From: Brasilonema angustatum HA4187-MV1
Lineage (GTDB): Bacteria > Cyanobacteriota > Cyanobacteriia > Cyanobacteriales > Nostocaceae
Direction: 5' to 3'
Assembly: GCA_019359695.1 (NCBI GenBank)
Contig: JAHHGV010000021.1
Location: forward strand, 62,001 to 126,000
Length of the DNA stretch: 64,000 nt
Shown here in pieces: positions 48,465-56,478 of this stretch. A program made the position numbers and the translations under genes. The notes beneath the pieces are model-generated. The model worked only from the letters and a program-made list of their open reading frames with translations, ran no database searches and had not been told where the DNA came from. Positions within the stretch are counted from its first letter, which is position 1, and each line of letters begins with the position of its first letter.

Positions 48465-49484
48465 TCACTTTGCTTGAAAAGGCGTGTATTTGCCTCCCAG
48501 TCCTTCCACAATCGTTTTTGTATTGGAAATTAACGTTTTTTGATACGTGTCACCCTGACTGCCTTTCTCGCCTAATCCATCAGCAAAGAGTTCTTGTTGT
48601 GCAACTTTCACGTTTGCTTCTTTCGCCACTGTTGAAATCAACTTAGGATTGATGCTTAACTCAGCAAAAATTGTAGACACTTTGCTGTCTTTAATTTTTT
48701 TCACCAATTCTTTGACCCTAGCCGCTGTGGGTTTCTCTTCTGTAGAGATACCTTCTAAAGCTCCTTCAACAGGGATATTATACGCCTTGGAGTAATATCC
48801 CAAAGCATCATGAGTTGTCACCAGCTTGCGGGATTGCTGGGGAATAGTCGCAACCTCTGATTTGATCCAAGTATCGATTTGTCCTAATTGGGTAGTGATT
48901 GCTTGGGCATTTTTGGAGTAAAGTGAAGCATTTTCCGGAGCAACCTTGGCGAAACTTTCTTGAATAGTTTTCACCATAGCAATCCCATTTTGAGCATTGT
49001 GCCAAACGTGAGGATCAACAACCGTCTTACCATCTTCCTCAAATTTCTGGGGAGTGGGAACAGCTATTTCATCAACCGCAACTTTGGGAGCTTTATTAGA
49101 GGTAGATTGAATCAACTTGATCAGACTCGGTTCAAAGTTGTAACCGCCGTATAAAATTAGCTTGCCATCTTCAATTGCCTTACGGTCTTCTGGGGTTGGT
49201 TGGTAAACGTGGGGATCTGTTCCTGGCTTAATCAAGCAAGTCAAATTAATCGTACTCGCTGCAACTTGCTGAGCCATGTCACACAAAACTGTATTGGTTG
49301 CTACAACTTTTAGACCTTTACCTGCGGTCGTAGTAGAAGAAACTTGCGTAGAACTGGCATCTGGTGCTGTTGGGCTGGTTTGATTGTTTTGACTGGTGGA
49401 TGGAGAGGAACTGCAACTTGCTAACAATCCCATACTTAAGGCAAGGACTGCTGATTTCCAGGATTGACGCTGCGGAATATACAT
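48465..49484 (-). CDS. mntC: Manganese/zinc ABC transporter substrate-binding lipoprotein (MntC/ZnuA family)
   Basis: 339 residues with a lipobox LLASC (Cys24), a Ser/Thr-rich linker and the cluster A-I metal-binding fold. Ligand positions are the histidines in DPHVYQPTPED and DPHVWHNAQN plus later Glu/Asp residues. The His-rich loop of zinc-specific ZnuA is absent, which favours manganese, as in Synechocystis MntC. It is divergent from mntA-mntB across a 75-bp regulatory gap. Metal choice is inferred. Confidence 0.88.
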   Translation of the reverse strand: MYIPQRQSWKSAVLALSMGLLASCSSSPSTSQNNQTSPTAPDASSTQVSSTTTAGKGLKVVATNTVLCDMAQQVAASTINLTCLIKPGTDPHVYQPTPEDRKAIEDGKLILYGGYNFEPSLIKLIQSTSNKAPKVAVDEIAVPTPQKFEEDGKTVVDPHVWHNAQNGIAMVKTIQESFAKVAPENASLYSKNAQAITTQLGQIDTWIKSEVATIPQQSRKLVTTHDALGYYSKAYNIPVEGALEGISTEEKPTAARVKELVKKIKDSKVSTIFAELSINPKLISTVAKEANVKVAQQELFADGLGEKGSQGDTYQKTLISNTKTIVEGLGGKYTPFQAK

Positions 49485-49508
49485 GATTTTTTTATTTGCT
49501 CTAGAATT

Positions 49509-49542
49509 TGATAATGAAATCTAGTTTAAAATGATTATCGTT
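49509..49542. promoter_or_regulatory. Fur/Zur-type box in the mntC-mntA spacer
   Basis: AATGATTATCGTT (49530-49542) is a near-perfect palindrome of the AAYGATWATCRTT type; a second half-site TGATAAT lies at 49509-49515. Such GATAAT-type palindromes are bound by Fur-family regulators (Fur, Zur, Mur). Its place in the 75-bp divergent gap suggests coordinate metal control. Which regulator binds is unknown. Confidence 0.6.
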
Positions 49543-49559
49543 CTATTTAAAAATTTTAT

Positions 49560-50306
49560 ATGTTAGAGGTTCAGCGCCTAGCTGTTAATTATCGAGGTGT
49601 CAGTGGTTTAGAGCCTGTGAGCTTTCAAATTAGCAATAGCCAAGTCGTGGGGATTATTGGTCCCAATGGTGCAGGGAAAAGCACGATGATGAAAGCAATG
49701 CTGGGCTTAGTTCCAAAAGTCAGTGGAAGTGTGCAGTATTGTCAGAGTCCACTGCATCAACAGCTACAAAAAGTAGCGTATGTACCGCAGCGATCGCAAA
49801 TAGACTGGGACTATCCCATCACCGTCTGGAATGTAGTCATGATGGCACGTACACGGCAGATTGGCTGGTTTCGCAGTCCAGGGAAAGCAGCAAGAGAAAT
49901 TGTCACATCAGCATTAGATCAAGTCGAAATGCTTGCGCTCAAACACCGTCGTATTGGTGAGCTATCCGGTGGACAGCAACAGCGAGTATTCTTAGCGCGT
50001 GCTTTGGCGCAACAAGCAGAAATTCTGCTGTTTGATGAGCCATTTACGGGAGTGGATAAGAAGACTGAAGCGATTATTTTTGATGTGTTTTCAGAGTTGC
50101 GATCGCTTGGCAAAATTTTACTGGTGAGTAGCCATGAATGGGGACAGGCATTGCACCGATTAGACCGATTACTCTTATTGAATAAATGCTTGATTGCTGA
50201 TGGTTCACCACAACAGGTGATGACTCCAGAGAATTTGCATCGAGCGTATGGCACAAGCTTGCAGAATCCCTTATATCAAGATTGGGATTCATCGTTGTTT
50301 TGTTGA
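49560..50306 (+). CDS. mntA: Mn/Zn ABC transporter ATPase
   Basis: 248 residues with Walker A GPNGAGKST, signature LSGGQQQRVFLARAL, Walker B ILLFDEPF and the H-loop SSHEW. The metal-type ABC ATPase energises uptake with MntB and MntC. First gene of mntA-mntB, divergent from mntC. Confidence 0.9.
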   Translation: MLEVQRLAVNYRGVSGLEPVSFQISNSQVVGIIGPNGAGKSTMMKAMLGLVPKVSGSVQYCQSPLHQQLQKVAYVPQRSQIDWDYPITVWNVVMMARTRQIGWFRSPGKAAREIVTSALDQVEMLALKHRRIGELSGGQQQRVFLARALAQQAEILLFDEPFTGVDKKTEAIIFDVFSELRSLGKILLVSSHEWGQALHRLDRLLLLNKCLIADGSPQQVMTPENLHRAYGTSLQNPLYQDWDSSLFC

Positions 50307-50373
50307 TTGGTCAAAAGTTGACCCTCAAATCCCAATAATATAACGACTAATAACTAATAACTTTTTACTCTCC

Positions 50374-51252
50374 ATGTTGAGCTTGCTGCTGGAACCCCTA
50401 AGTTATGAATTTATGCGGAATGCGCTGGTGATTGGCATTCTGGTTGGTATTCTCTGTCCTGTTGTTGGTAGTTATTTAATTGTCCAACGCATGGCATTAC
50501 TAGGAGATGTGATTGCTCACTGTGTACTGCCTGGACTTTCAATTTCCTTTTTCTTGGGAATTGATATTTTGATTGGGGCTTTTGTATCTGGGATTACGAG
50601 TACATTTCTAATTGCCTGGATTCGCTCGCAATCTCGGGTGAAAGTGGATGCAGCAATGGCACTGACATTTTCCAGCTTCTTTGCGTTAGGAGTGACACTA
50701 ATTACAGTTTTGAAAAATAAGATAGATCTAGATAGTTTTTTATTTGGAGATATTCTTGGCGTTACCTCTAGTGATATTTACCGGACACTCATTATTACGT
50801 TGCTCATTCTGAGTGCAACTAAGCTGTTTTACAAAGAATTGTTATTTTATACTTTCGACCGTACAGGTGCACAGGCAACTGGTTTACCCGTTAATGCTAT
50901 TCACTTCGGCTTTATGGCGGCAACGACCCTGACGATTATTGCTAGTATGCAAGCAGTCGGTGTTATCCTGGTAATTTCGCTGCTAGTAGGACCTGCCCTC
51001 ACGGCTTATCTTTTAGTCAAAGAACTGCATCAGATGATGGCAACAGGAGCATTGATTGGTGCGATCGCCAGCATAACGGGGGTCTACATTAGCTATTACC
51101 GCAATATACCCTCTGGGCCTGCGATTGTGCTGGTTTCATCCATGCTGTTTTTGCTGGCGCTCTTTTTTAGCCCATCTGGTGGTATCCTCACCCGACCGGA
51201 TTTAGCAGCTCATTCACTGAGCATTTTTAACAGGTTCAGGCGAGGTAGATGA
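50374..51252 (+). CDS. mntB: Mn/Zn ABC transporter permease
   Basis: 292 residues, about eight membrane helices, typical of the ABC-3 family (LLGDVIAHCVLPGLSISFFLG; VGVILVISLLVGPALTAYLL). It follows mntA by 67 bp and ends near GGTGTAG repeats (about 51263-51288). Confidence 0.9.
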   Translation: MLSLLLEPLSYEFMRNALVIGILVGILCPVVGSYLIVQRMALLGDVIAHCVLPGLSISFFLGIDILIGAFVSGITSTFLIAWIRSQSRVKVDAAMALTFSSFFALGVTLITVLKNKIDLDSFLFGDILGVTSSDIYRTLIITLLILSATKLFYKELLFYTFDRTGAQATGLPVNAIHFGFMAATTLTIIASMQAVGVILVISLLVGPALTAYLLVKELHQMMATGALIGAIASITGVYISYYRNIPSGPAIVLVSSMLFLLALFFSPSGGILTRPDLAAHSLSIFNRFRRGR

Positions 51253-51374
51253 CCAAAGCTAAGGGTGTAGGGTGTGAGGGTGTAGGGGGGAAGAGGGAAT
51301 TGTATTTTTGTGCAACGCCAGATCCGTTACCCAACTCTGATACTGATAACTGGTAACTGATAACTGTTAAGGTC

Positions 51375-51740
51375 TTATTGCGGAAGAGTTAGCTTACCAC
51401 TTTGCAACATTTGAAGCGCCGAAGCACGACAACCAGGGCAATCACAACCCAATTGGGCACTCGCTACATTCCCAACTGTTTCGCTACTGGGATCAAGGGA
51501 AAACACGCGAGGATTTACTTGCAAAGTATGAGTTTGTGTGGTTTGTGTCGTCCGACTGTTTGTTGGCAAAGCGACAGTACCAGCCACTTGAGGGTTAGAT
51601 TGAGTGTTGTGTTGGTACTGTGGTGTGTTAGTGGTTTTTGGTACAGAAGGTAAATCTTCTGCGACAGCAGCATGACTTATCAAAACTAAGCTGGATAAAA
51701 CATAAGAGCCGCCAAGCAGTGCCAGCATTATTTTATTCAT
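51375..51740 (-). CDS. Secreted protein with C-terminal GCxCxxC motif (member 1)
   Basis: 121 residues from ATG 51740; an upstream ATG at 51785 would lengthen it. Signal peptide MLALLGGSYVLSSLVLISHAAVA, then a Ser/Thr/Gln/Pro-rich low-complexity stretch and a C-terminal motif QLGCDCPGCRASALQMLQSGKLTLPQ-like ending (three cysteines as C-x-C-x-x-C). The same motif ends the divergently encoded neighbour. The triad could bind a metal or an Fe-S cluster, or be modified. Family not recognised. Confidence 0.75.
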   Translation of the reverse strand: MNKIMLALLGGSYVLSSLVLISHAAVAEDLPSVPKTTNTPQYQHNTQSNPQVAGTVALPTNSRTTQTTQTHTLQVNPRVFSLDPSSETVGNVASAQLGCDCPGCRASALQMLQSGKLTLPQ

Positions 51741-51860
51741 CACGGAAATCTCACTTTGAGGCGTACTAAGGTTGGAGTTTAGCATTATTCACAGATACAT
51801 CTTAGTACTGAGCGCAAAAAGTTTCGTTATACTAGCTACATTGAATTAAAATTATGCACC

Positions 51861-52169
51861 ATGAATACTAAAGTTTTAACACTACTCGGCTGCTCTGGCT
51901 CTCTTGCTGCAGTACTTATTGCTGCTCACCCAGCTCAAGCTATTCCAAAGAAAATTCAAGATGAAATAGCACCCCGTTCAGGTGTGACTAGCACCAGCAC
52001 CTCCTCACAGCAGGAATTCCCTCAAACATCCAATATCTCTGAAGCTATAGTTAAACAGTATGCCCAGGCGAAGTATGGCTGCAACTGTGGTAGTTGCATG
52101 AACTTGGCGCGTCAGGCACTCCAGCAAAGCTCTTCATCTCCCACCAATACAATCATGCCAGGATTTTGA
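51861..52169 (+). CDS. Secreted protein with C-terminal GCxCxxC motif (member 2)
   Basis: 102 residues: signal peptide (LTLLGCSGSLAAVLIAAHPAQA), a Ser/Thr-rich linker and the motif KYGCNCGSCMNLARQALQQ, sharing GC-x-C-x-x-C-xxx-A-x-Q-x-LQ spacing with member 1. Divergent from member 1 with about 120 bp between starts, so they probably share a control region. Function unknown. Confidence 0.78.
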   Translation: MNTKVLTLLGCSGSLAAVLIAAHPAQAIPKKIQDEIAPRSGVTSTSTSSQQEFPQTSNISEAIVKQYAQAKYGCNCGSCMNLARQALQQSSSSPTNTIMPGF

Positions 52170-52231
52170 ATTCTCCATTTTGCCAACTAAAGGTGAGAAA
52201 TTAAGCTTTATAGAAAAAATAAGGTAGTCTC

Positions 52232-52387
52232 CTAAACCTTGTCCTGGGATGGGGGGGTTGGATCAAATTTATCAACCTCAACTTTAGTGATGGTTTTTGA
52301 CGATAAGACGATAACAAGTACCACTAAAATTCCAAATGTATTTAAAGAAAAGTTTGTACTTAAGGTTTCAGTTAACTGTTCTAACAT
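52232..52387 (-). CDS. Small single-helix membrane protein (51 aa)
   Basis: A 51-codon frame, MLEQLTETLSTNFSLNTFGILVVLVIVLSS..., with an acidic/polar N-terminus, one membrane helix (about 18-30) and a charged tail KTITKVEVDKFDPTPPSQDKV. A GGAG ribosome-binding site (CAGGAGAAACAGTG before ATG) supports translation. The plus-strand frame over the same DNA has no such signal. Homology unknown. Confidence 0.65.
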   Translation of the reverse strand: MLEQLTETLSTNFSLNTFGILVVLVIVLSSKTITKVEVDKFDPTPPSQDKV

Positions 52388-52552
52388 CACTGTTTCTCCT
52401 GCAGTTGCAAGCCCAAACTATAATTTAGTGAATCAAAAAATTTTTTGAAGAAGGCAGAAGGCGGAATTTAGAACTTAAAAAATTCTTGATAGCCCTCTGC
52501 TATTGATTACCGAAAAATCTCACTCATTGACAAATTATGTCACGATTTTGAT

Positions 52553-53167
52553 TTAATCATTCTCAGCGCTAGTGAGTGTGCTAGGAATGCGGGAATCAAC
52601 AAATGCCTGGGATACATTTGGGATAAACCAGTTCATTTTGTCAGAATCAACGATTTTGGCAGATGGAACATTGAATTCCCATTCAGAAGTTTCTGAATTT
52701 TTCTTCACCAAAAGTTGTGTACCATCTGTGATTTGGACAGATGTAGCACCAGTATTGTCCAATCCTGCTACTTTGACATCACTTGGTAGATAAATACCCT
52801 GACAATCCCATCCATCTGGTGTGGTTTGACCATTTCCTAAAAAGTAAAGTTGATTGTCGTAGGAAGACTTGGACTTTTCACCCAAAGGACCATAAATTGC
52901 CAAAGTTTCACCAGTTTCATTACGACACTGTCCCCAAGTGACTCCTGACTCGATAGCAGCTTTTTGAAACTGTAATTCATCAATTTGGCGTTGCACATCT
53001 TCAGGTATTGCACCTTCTGCATTTTTCTGCAATTTATCAAGAGTCTTTGTCACTTCAATGTAATCAGGGTTTTTGCTAAATTTTGGTCTATCTGCCCAAG
53101 AAGGCTGGGCTAAAGTTAAGTTAACCAACATGACAGCGATAACAAGAGCGATTTTCAAAAGTTTCAT
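52553..53167 (-). CDS. Secreted hypothetical protein (paralogue A)
   Basis: 204 residues from ATG 53167 (MKLLKIALVIAVMLVNLTLAQPSWA signal peptide), preceded by a GGAG site. The mature part has a helical segment (IDELQFQKAAIE), a Cys-containing WGQCRNETGETLAIYG and LYFLGNGQTTPDGWDCQGIYLPS. A second copy of this layout is encoded at 55358-56065. The two conserved cysteines probably form a disulfide. Function unknown. Confidence 0.78.
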   Translation of the reverse strand: MKLLKIALVIAVMLVNLTLAQPSWADRPKFSKNPDYIEVTKTLDKLQKNAEGAIPEDVQRQIDELQFQKAAIESGVTWGQCRNETGETLAIYGPLGEKSKSSYDNQLYFLGNGQTTPDGWDCQGIYLPSDVKVAGLDNTGATSVQITDGTQLLVKKNSETSEWEFNVPSAKIVDSDKMNWFIPNVSQAFVDSRIPSTLTSAEND

Positions 53168-53309
53168 CGTTTTTTCTCCTTTGAGAATGACAGTTTTTTT
53201 GAAAAATTTGCAACACACCAACTAGTTTGCTATGACTTGGTATGATTTTTGCGTTGGAATTACTTTTTTTTATTTTTTTTCTTATTTCCCTCCCTTCATT
53301 GCCAGAATC

Positions 53310-53822
53310 TTAGTAATATGCTCCCATAAAGCTATAAATTAACCCAAAAATTCCAAGCAATGTCATAACTGTGTAGATAAAGTCTCCTTGTCGTACAAAG
53401 GTAAACACCGAAAGTGTAACCCGGATGATAGGAATAGCTATGAGTAGTAGAAGTCCAAATACAATGATACTGTTGTGACTACCTGACAAAATGCCTCTAA
53501 TCATAAGCTTTGGAGAGTCAAACACTGATGGTTGTCCTTGGAAAAATTGGTAGTTCGCAGGTTCCACACCGTAGCGAACTAAATATAAAACTCCACGCAC
53601 TAACACTGTAGATCAAGCAATTAAAACGCCGTATCTTAATAGGTTGCTAATTAACTGTTCTAATTGTTCGTCACTAGATGTTTTCGTGGATTCATGACTA
53701 GCACTGTTGAACTCTACAACTTCATTTAACACAGATTGGGAAATATTTTTTCTATCATTTTCGCCACTGTCAAAGGTAGGTGTAGTAAGAAATCTTTTGT
53801 GGTCAAAATTGAATAGATACAT
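53310..53822 (-). pseudogene. DUF1634 membrane protein split by an in-frame TGA
   Basis: Two abutting frames are in the same register. The upstream part ends LLRYGVLIA at a TGA (53613-53615); the downstream part resumes S-T-V-LVRGVLYLVRYG and carries the rest of a three-helix DUF1634 protein (VFGLLLLIAIPIIRVTLSVF; FIYTVMTLLGIFGLIYSF). The stop lies inside the first membrane helix, so one nonsense change splits an otherwise intact gene of about 171 codons. A GTG at 53606 could allow reinitiation. DUF1634 genes usually accompany TauE/SafE permeases, as here: the stop of tauE and this start are 1 bp apart. Confidence 0.85.
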
Positions 53823-53823
53823 T

Positions 53824-54660
53824 TTAAAATCCCCCAGCTAAACTGTTGTAGATCATCTTTAATGCCATTGCTGCAAGCACGAAACAAAAGATAATTCTTA
53901 AGGTTTGAGTCTTAGCTCCTACCAATACTCTTGCTCCCAATAACGCACCAGGCAAGACACCCAACATTACGGGCATTGTCACTCCTGGCTCGATATAACC
54001 CCACGCTAAGTACACACCTGCCGATGCTGCTGCTGTCACACCAATCATAAAATTGCTGGTGCTTGTGGAAACTTTAAACGGCAAACCCATCGCTTGATCC
54101 ATTGCCAGAACCTTGAATGCTCCTGAACCAATGCCAAGTAAACCAGAAAGTACTCCAGCTATCAACATGATGCAAAACCCAACTGGTACAGAATGAACTT
54201 GGTATGCCATTAGCCCTTCAGGAGTAGGGTAAGTGCTATTGAGTCTGAGATCACTTGCTAAGGGATCAGGTGATTTATCATCAGTGTCTTCTATTCTGGG
54301 TTGTCCTGATAGGTACGCTGAATAGAGTAAGACAAGGGCAAGTATGACTGTAAGCGCTTTAATAGAAATAAAAGATGCAACCAAAGCTCCTATCAAAGCT
54401 CCAGCAATTGTTGCGACTTCTAAAAACATTCCCAGACGCAAATTAGTATAGCCTTTTTTTATATATGTAGATGCAGCCGCACAGGAAGTAGCAATAACAG
54501 ATACCAGTGAAGCACCAATAGCATATCGAATATCAACTCCAAATACTGAGGTTAATAAGGGAACAATGACGACTCCACCCCCTAACCCAGTAAGCGCACC
54601 TAAAAAGCCAGCAATAAATGAACCCATGCAAATTAGCAGAGAAAATTCTAGGATGTTCAC
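53824..54660 (-). CDS. TauE/SafE-family anion exporter
   Basis: 278 residues, eight predicted membrane helices in two related halves (GFLGALTGLGGGVVIVPLLT; GVLSGLLGIGSGAFKVLAM). The family exports sulfite, sulfonates or other organic anions. It abuts the DUF1634 gene downstream. Substrate not known; sulfate-uptake genes lie 2 kb away, but linkage is not operonic. Confidence 0.88.
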   Translation of the reverse strand: MNILEFSLLICMGSFIAGFLGALTGLGGGVVIVPLLTSVFGVDIRYAIGASLVSVIATSCAAASTYIKKGYTNLRLGMFLEVATIAGALIGALVASFISIKALTVILALVLLYSAYLSGQPRIEDTDDKSPDPLASDLRLNSTYPTPEGLMAYQVHSVPVGFCIMLIAGVLSGLLGIGSGAFKVLAMDQAMGLPFKVSTSTSNFMIGVTAAASAGVYLAWGYIEPGVTMPVMLGVLPGALLGARVLVGAKTQTLRIIFCFVLAAMALKMIYNSLAGGF

Positions 54661-55357
54661 AAATCATTCCTCTTGTTGGTAGATGCACAGCAAAACTGCG
54701 ATTTTTTTGTTAGAACTTTTTCTTTATGTAAAGGTAGTTTCAATTGACATTTTATTTGATTAGTTCTACCCTTTGACTTCAGTCTATGTATAAGGCTAGT
54801 TTTACTTTAAGATTCCTAATCGATACAATCAAATACTATTTTTATTGAAAATAATAAATAAAAGTAATTCATGGGAGTAAGCAGAGGACGACTCAAGCTG
54901 ATTAACTATCAATCTGACTCACTCTGACAGAGTGAGTCACTGAAATCTTGTATACCCTCAAACCTGAATCGTTACCAAAAATAAGTCCTGACTTTTACAG
55001 AGTTTACATTTCTTGAAAAACCTTCATCACTTATATTTATTGATTTGAAAATAAATAACGTTTGCTTTTGACAGTAAAGTTCCCTAAAGTGAAAACCAAC
55101 AAACGAGTTGATAACTTATACAACATGACGACAAATAAGTCAGTGAAGAACTCAACTAAAAAGTGTATTTTTTAATACAATTTACTAATCATTGCTGTCT
55201 CCAAATGACTATTATAATTTTGATAAAAAAGAATATTTGATGCCATCAAAGGTGGTTAGATATGATAAAGTCAACAAGTGAATTTTGTCAAAAAATTTTC
55301 AGGCAAAATAACATACTTTTTAGTGAAAAAGACTATTTTCTGTTAAAAAGGAGAAAA
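54661..55357. other. AT-rich divergent spacer with palindrome
   Basis: About 700 bp between tauE and paralogue B, very AT-rich. It contains a perfect palindrome TGACTCACTCT-GAC-AGAGTGAGTCA at 54915-54939, which could be a terminator-like stem or operator. The frame of paralogue B is open back to 55262 but homologues start at the ATG near AAAAGGAG. Confidence 0.5.
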
Positions 55358-56065
55358 ATGGTGAAAATATTCAAGCCAATTTTAGTGTTTATTTTCCTGC
55401 TGCTCAATCTAGTTATCGCTCAGCCTTCATTTGCAGATCCAATCGCAGAAAAGAGTCCTGAGTATGCTCAGATTACTCAACAGCTTAATCAACTCTTACA
55501 GGCAAGGAGTAACCCATCAGCAACTAGTTACAATACTGTAGAGCAACTTCAAAAGAGCATCTCTGATTTACAGTTCCAGAAGTATATTATGGAAACCACA
55601 GAGGACTGGGGCGTCTGTCGCAATGAAACTGGAAGGACATTAGCTGTTTACGCTCATAAACCCAGCAAATATGGCTCTTCTGCCAACAGCCTCTTTTACC
55701 TGGGAAATGGTCGAAAGACAGACGATGAATGGGACTGTGATGGCATTTACCTGCCGAGTGGTGTGAACGTAGCTGGTATAAGCGTTCCTGTTGCAGAAAA
55801 TCCCGTTACAGAAAATCCCGTTGCAGAAAATCCCGTTACAGAAAATCCCGTTGCAGCAAATCAACAGCAACAGCCAAGGCAGCCTCTATATGTCAAGATT
55901 GTGGATGGAACGAACTTAATTGTAAGAAGCAATCCATTAACTGGCGAGATTGAATTGAATGCACCTCCTGCTGGTGTTTTCAGTTTAGGCGAGTTAAACC
56001 CAACAGTTCCTTATTTGTCTCAAGCACAAATAGACGCACAAGTTCCCAACGCACCGATTGATTAG
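55358..56065 (+). CDS. Secreted hypothetical protein (paralogue B)
   Basis: 235 residues from ATG 55358 with an AAAAGGAG site. Signal peptide (VFIFLLLNLVIAQPSFA) and the same core as paralogue A: ISDLQFQKYIMET, WGVCRNETGRTLAVYA, LFYLGNGRKTDDEWDCDGIYLPS. It differs by a repeat insert VAENPVTENP (twice) in the loop after the second cysteine. Both copies flank the tauE/DUF1634 pair, pointing to local duplication. Function unknown. Confidence 0.8.
   Translation: MVKIFKPILVFIFLLLNLVIAQPSFADPIAEKSPEYAQITQQLNQLLQARSNPSATSYNTVEQLQKSISDLQFQKYIMETTEDWGVCRNETGRTLAVYAHKPSKYGSSANSLFYLGNGRKTDDEWDCDGIYLPSGVNVAGISVPVAENPVTENPVAENPVTENPVAANQQQQPRQPLYVKIVDGTNLIVRSNPLTGEIELNAPPAGVFSLGELNPTVPYLSQAQIDAQVPNAPID
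55790..55849 (+). repeat. 15-bp tandem repeat coding VAENP/VTENP
   Basis: Four 15-bp units alternate GTTGCAGAAAATCCC and GTTACAGAAAATCCC, i.e. a doubled 30-bp unit, inside paralogue B. The multiple-of-3 unit keeps the frame, so copy number can vary without gene loss. Confidence 0.93.
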
Positions 56066-56069
56066 GCCA

Positions 56070-56375
56070 GACCAGTGCGAATGACGGCTTTCCCGACCTA
56101 GGCATCTGGCGTATGCGCTTTGCGCACGCCTAGAGGTCTAAAGCGTTTGCGCAGCGCCCCTTTTAGGGGCTAGCGGAACCGTTCGGCACGACGGGGCCGT
56201 GCCCGTTAGGCGCAGCCGTGGCGTTAGCCATAGGGCTCAGGTTCTCCCCGATAGCCCTCCGGGTTCCCCAGTCGCCTGACGCCACATTCTTCAACGGGGG
56301 GAACCCCCGCACAGAAGTGGCTCCGGAGGGAGACCCTCCCGCAGCGCTGGACTCACCGTAAGGCGTGGCGTTAGC
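56070..56375. repeat. Dispersed GC-rich repeat block (copy 1)
   Basis: Mosaic of short stems starting GTGCGAATGACGGCTTTCCC. The part 56239-56369 is repeated almost exactly at 58130-58261 (one 1-bp indel), ending CTCACCGTAAGGCGTGGC. No gene. Fills the 410-bp gap between two convergent genes. Confidence 0.85.
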
Positions 56376-56478
56376 CATAGGGTGAATTATTTTCTCTGAC
56401 ACTCTTACCCAACGAAGCTTTTTTTAGAGCAATACGGTTCAGATAAGCTCACAGCTACTAACTGAACCGTATTATTTT

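Noticed and set aside
52239-52448. 69-codon plus-strand frame
   Set aside because: Antisense to the better supported 51-aa membrane protein on the minus strand.
55640-55870. Minus-strand frame with repeated CNGIF
   Set aside because: Antisense reading of the VAENP/VTENP tandem repeat of paralogue B.
56163-56402. 79-codon minus-strand frame, and the similar 57869-58270 frame
   Set aside because: Both translate the dispersed GC-rich repeat; the shared protein sequence reflects shared repeat DNA, not a gene family.
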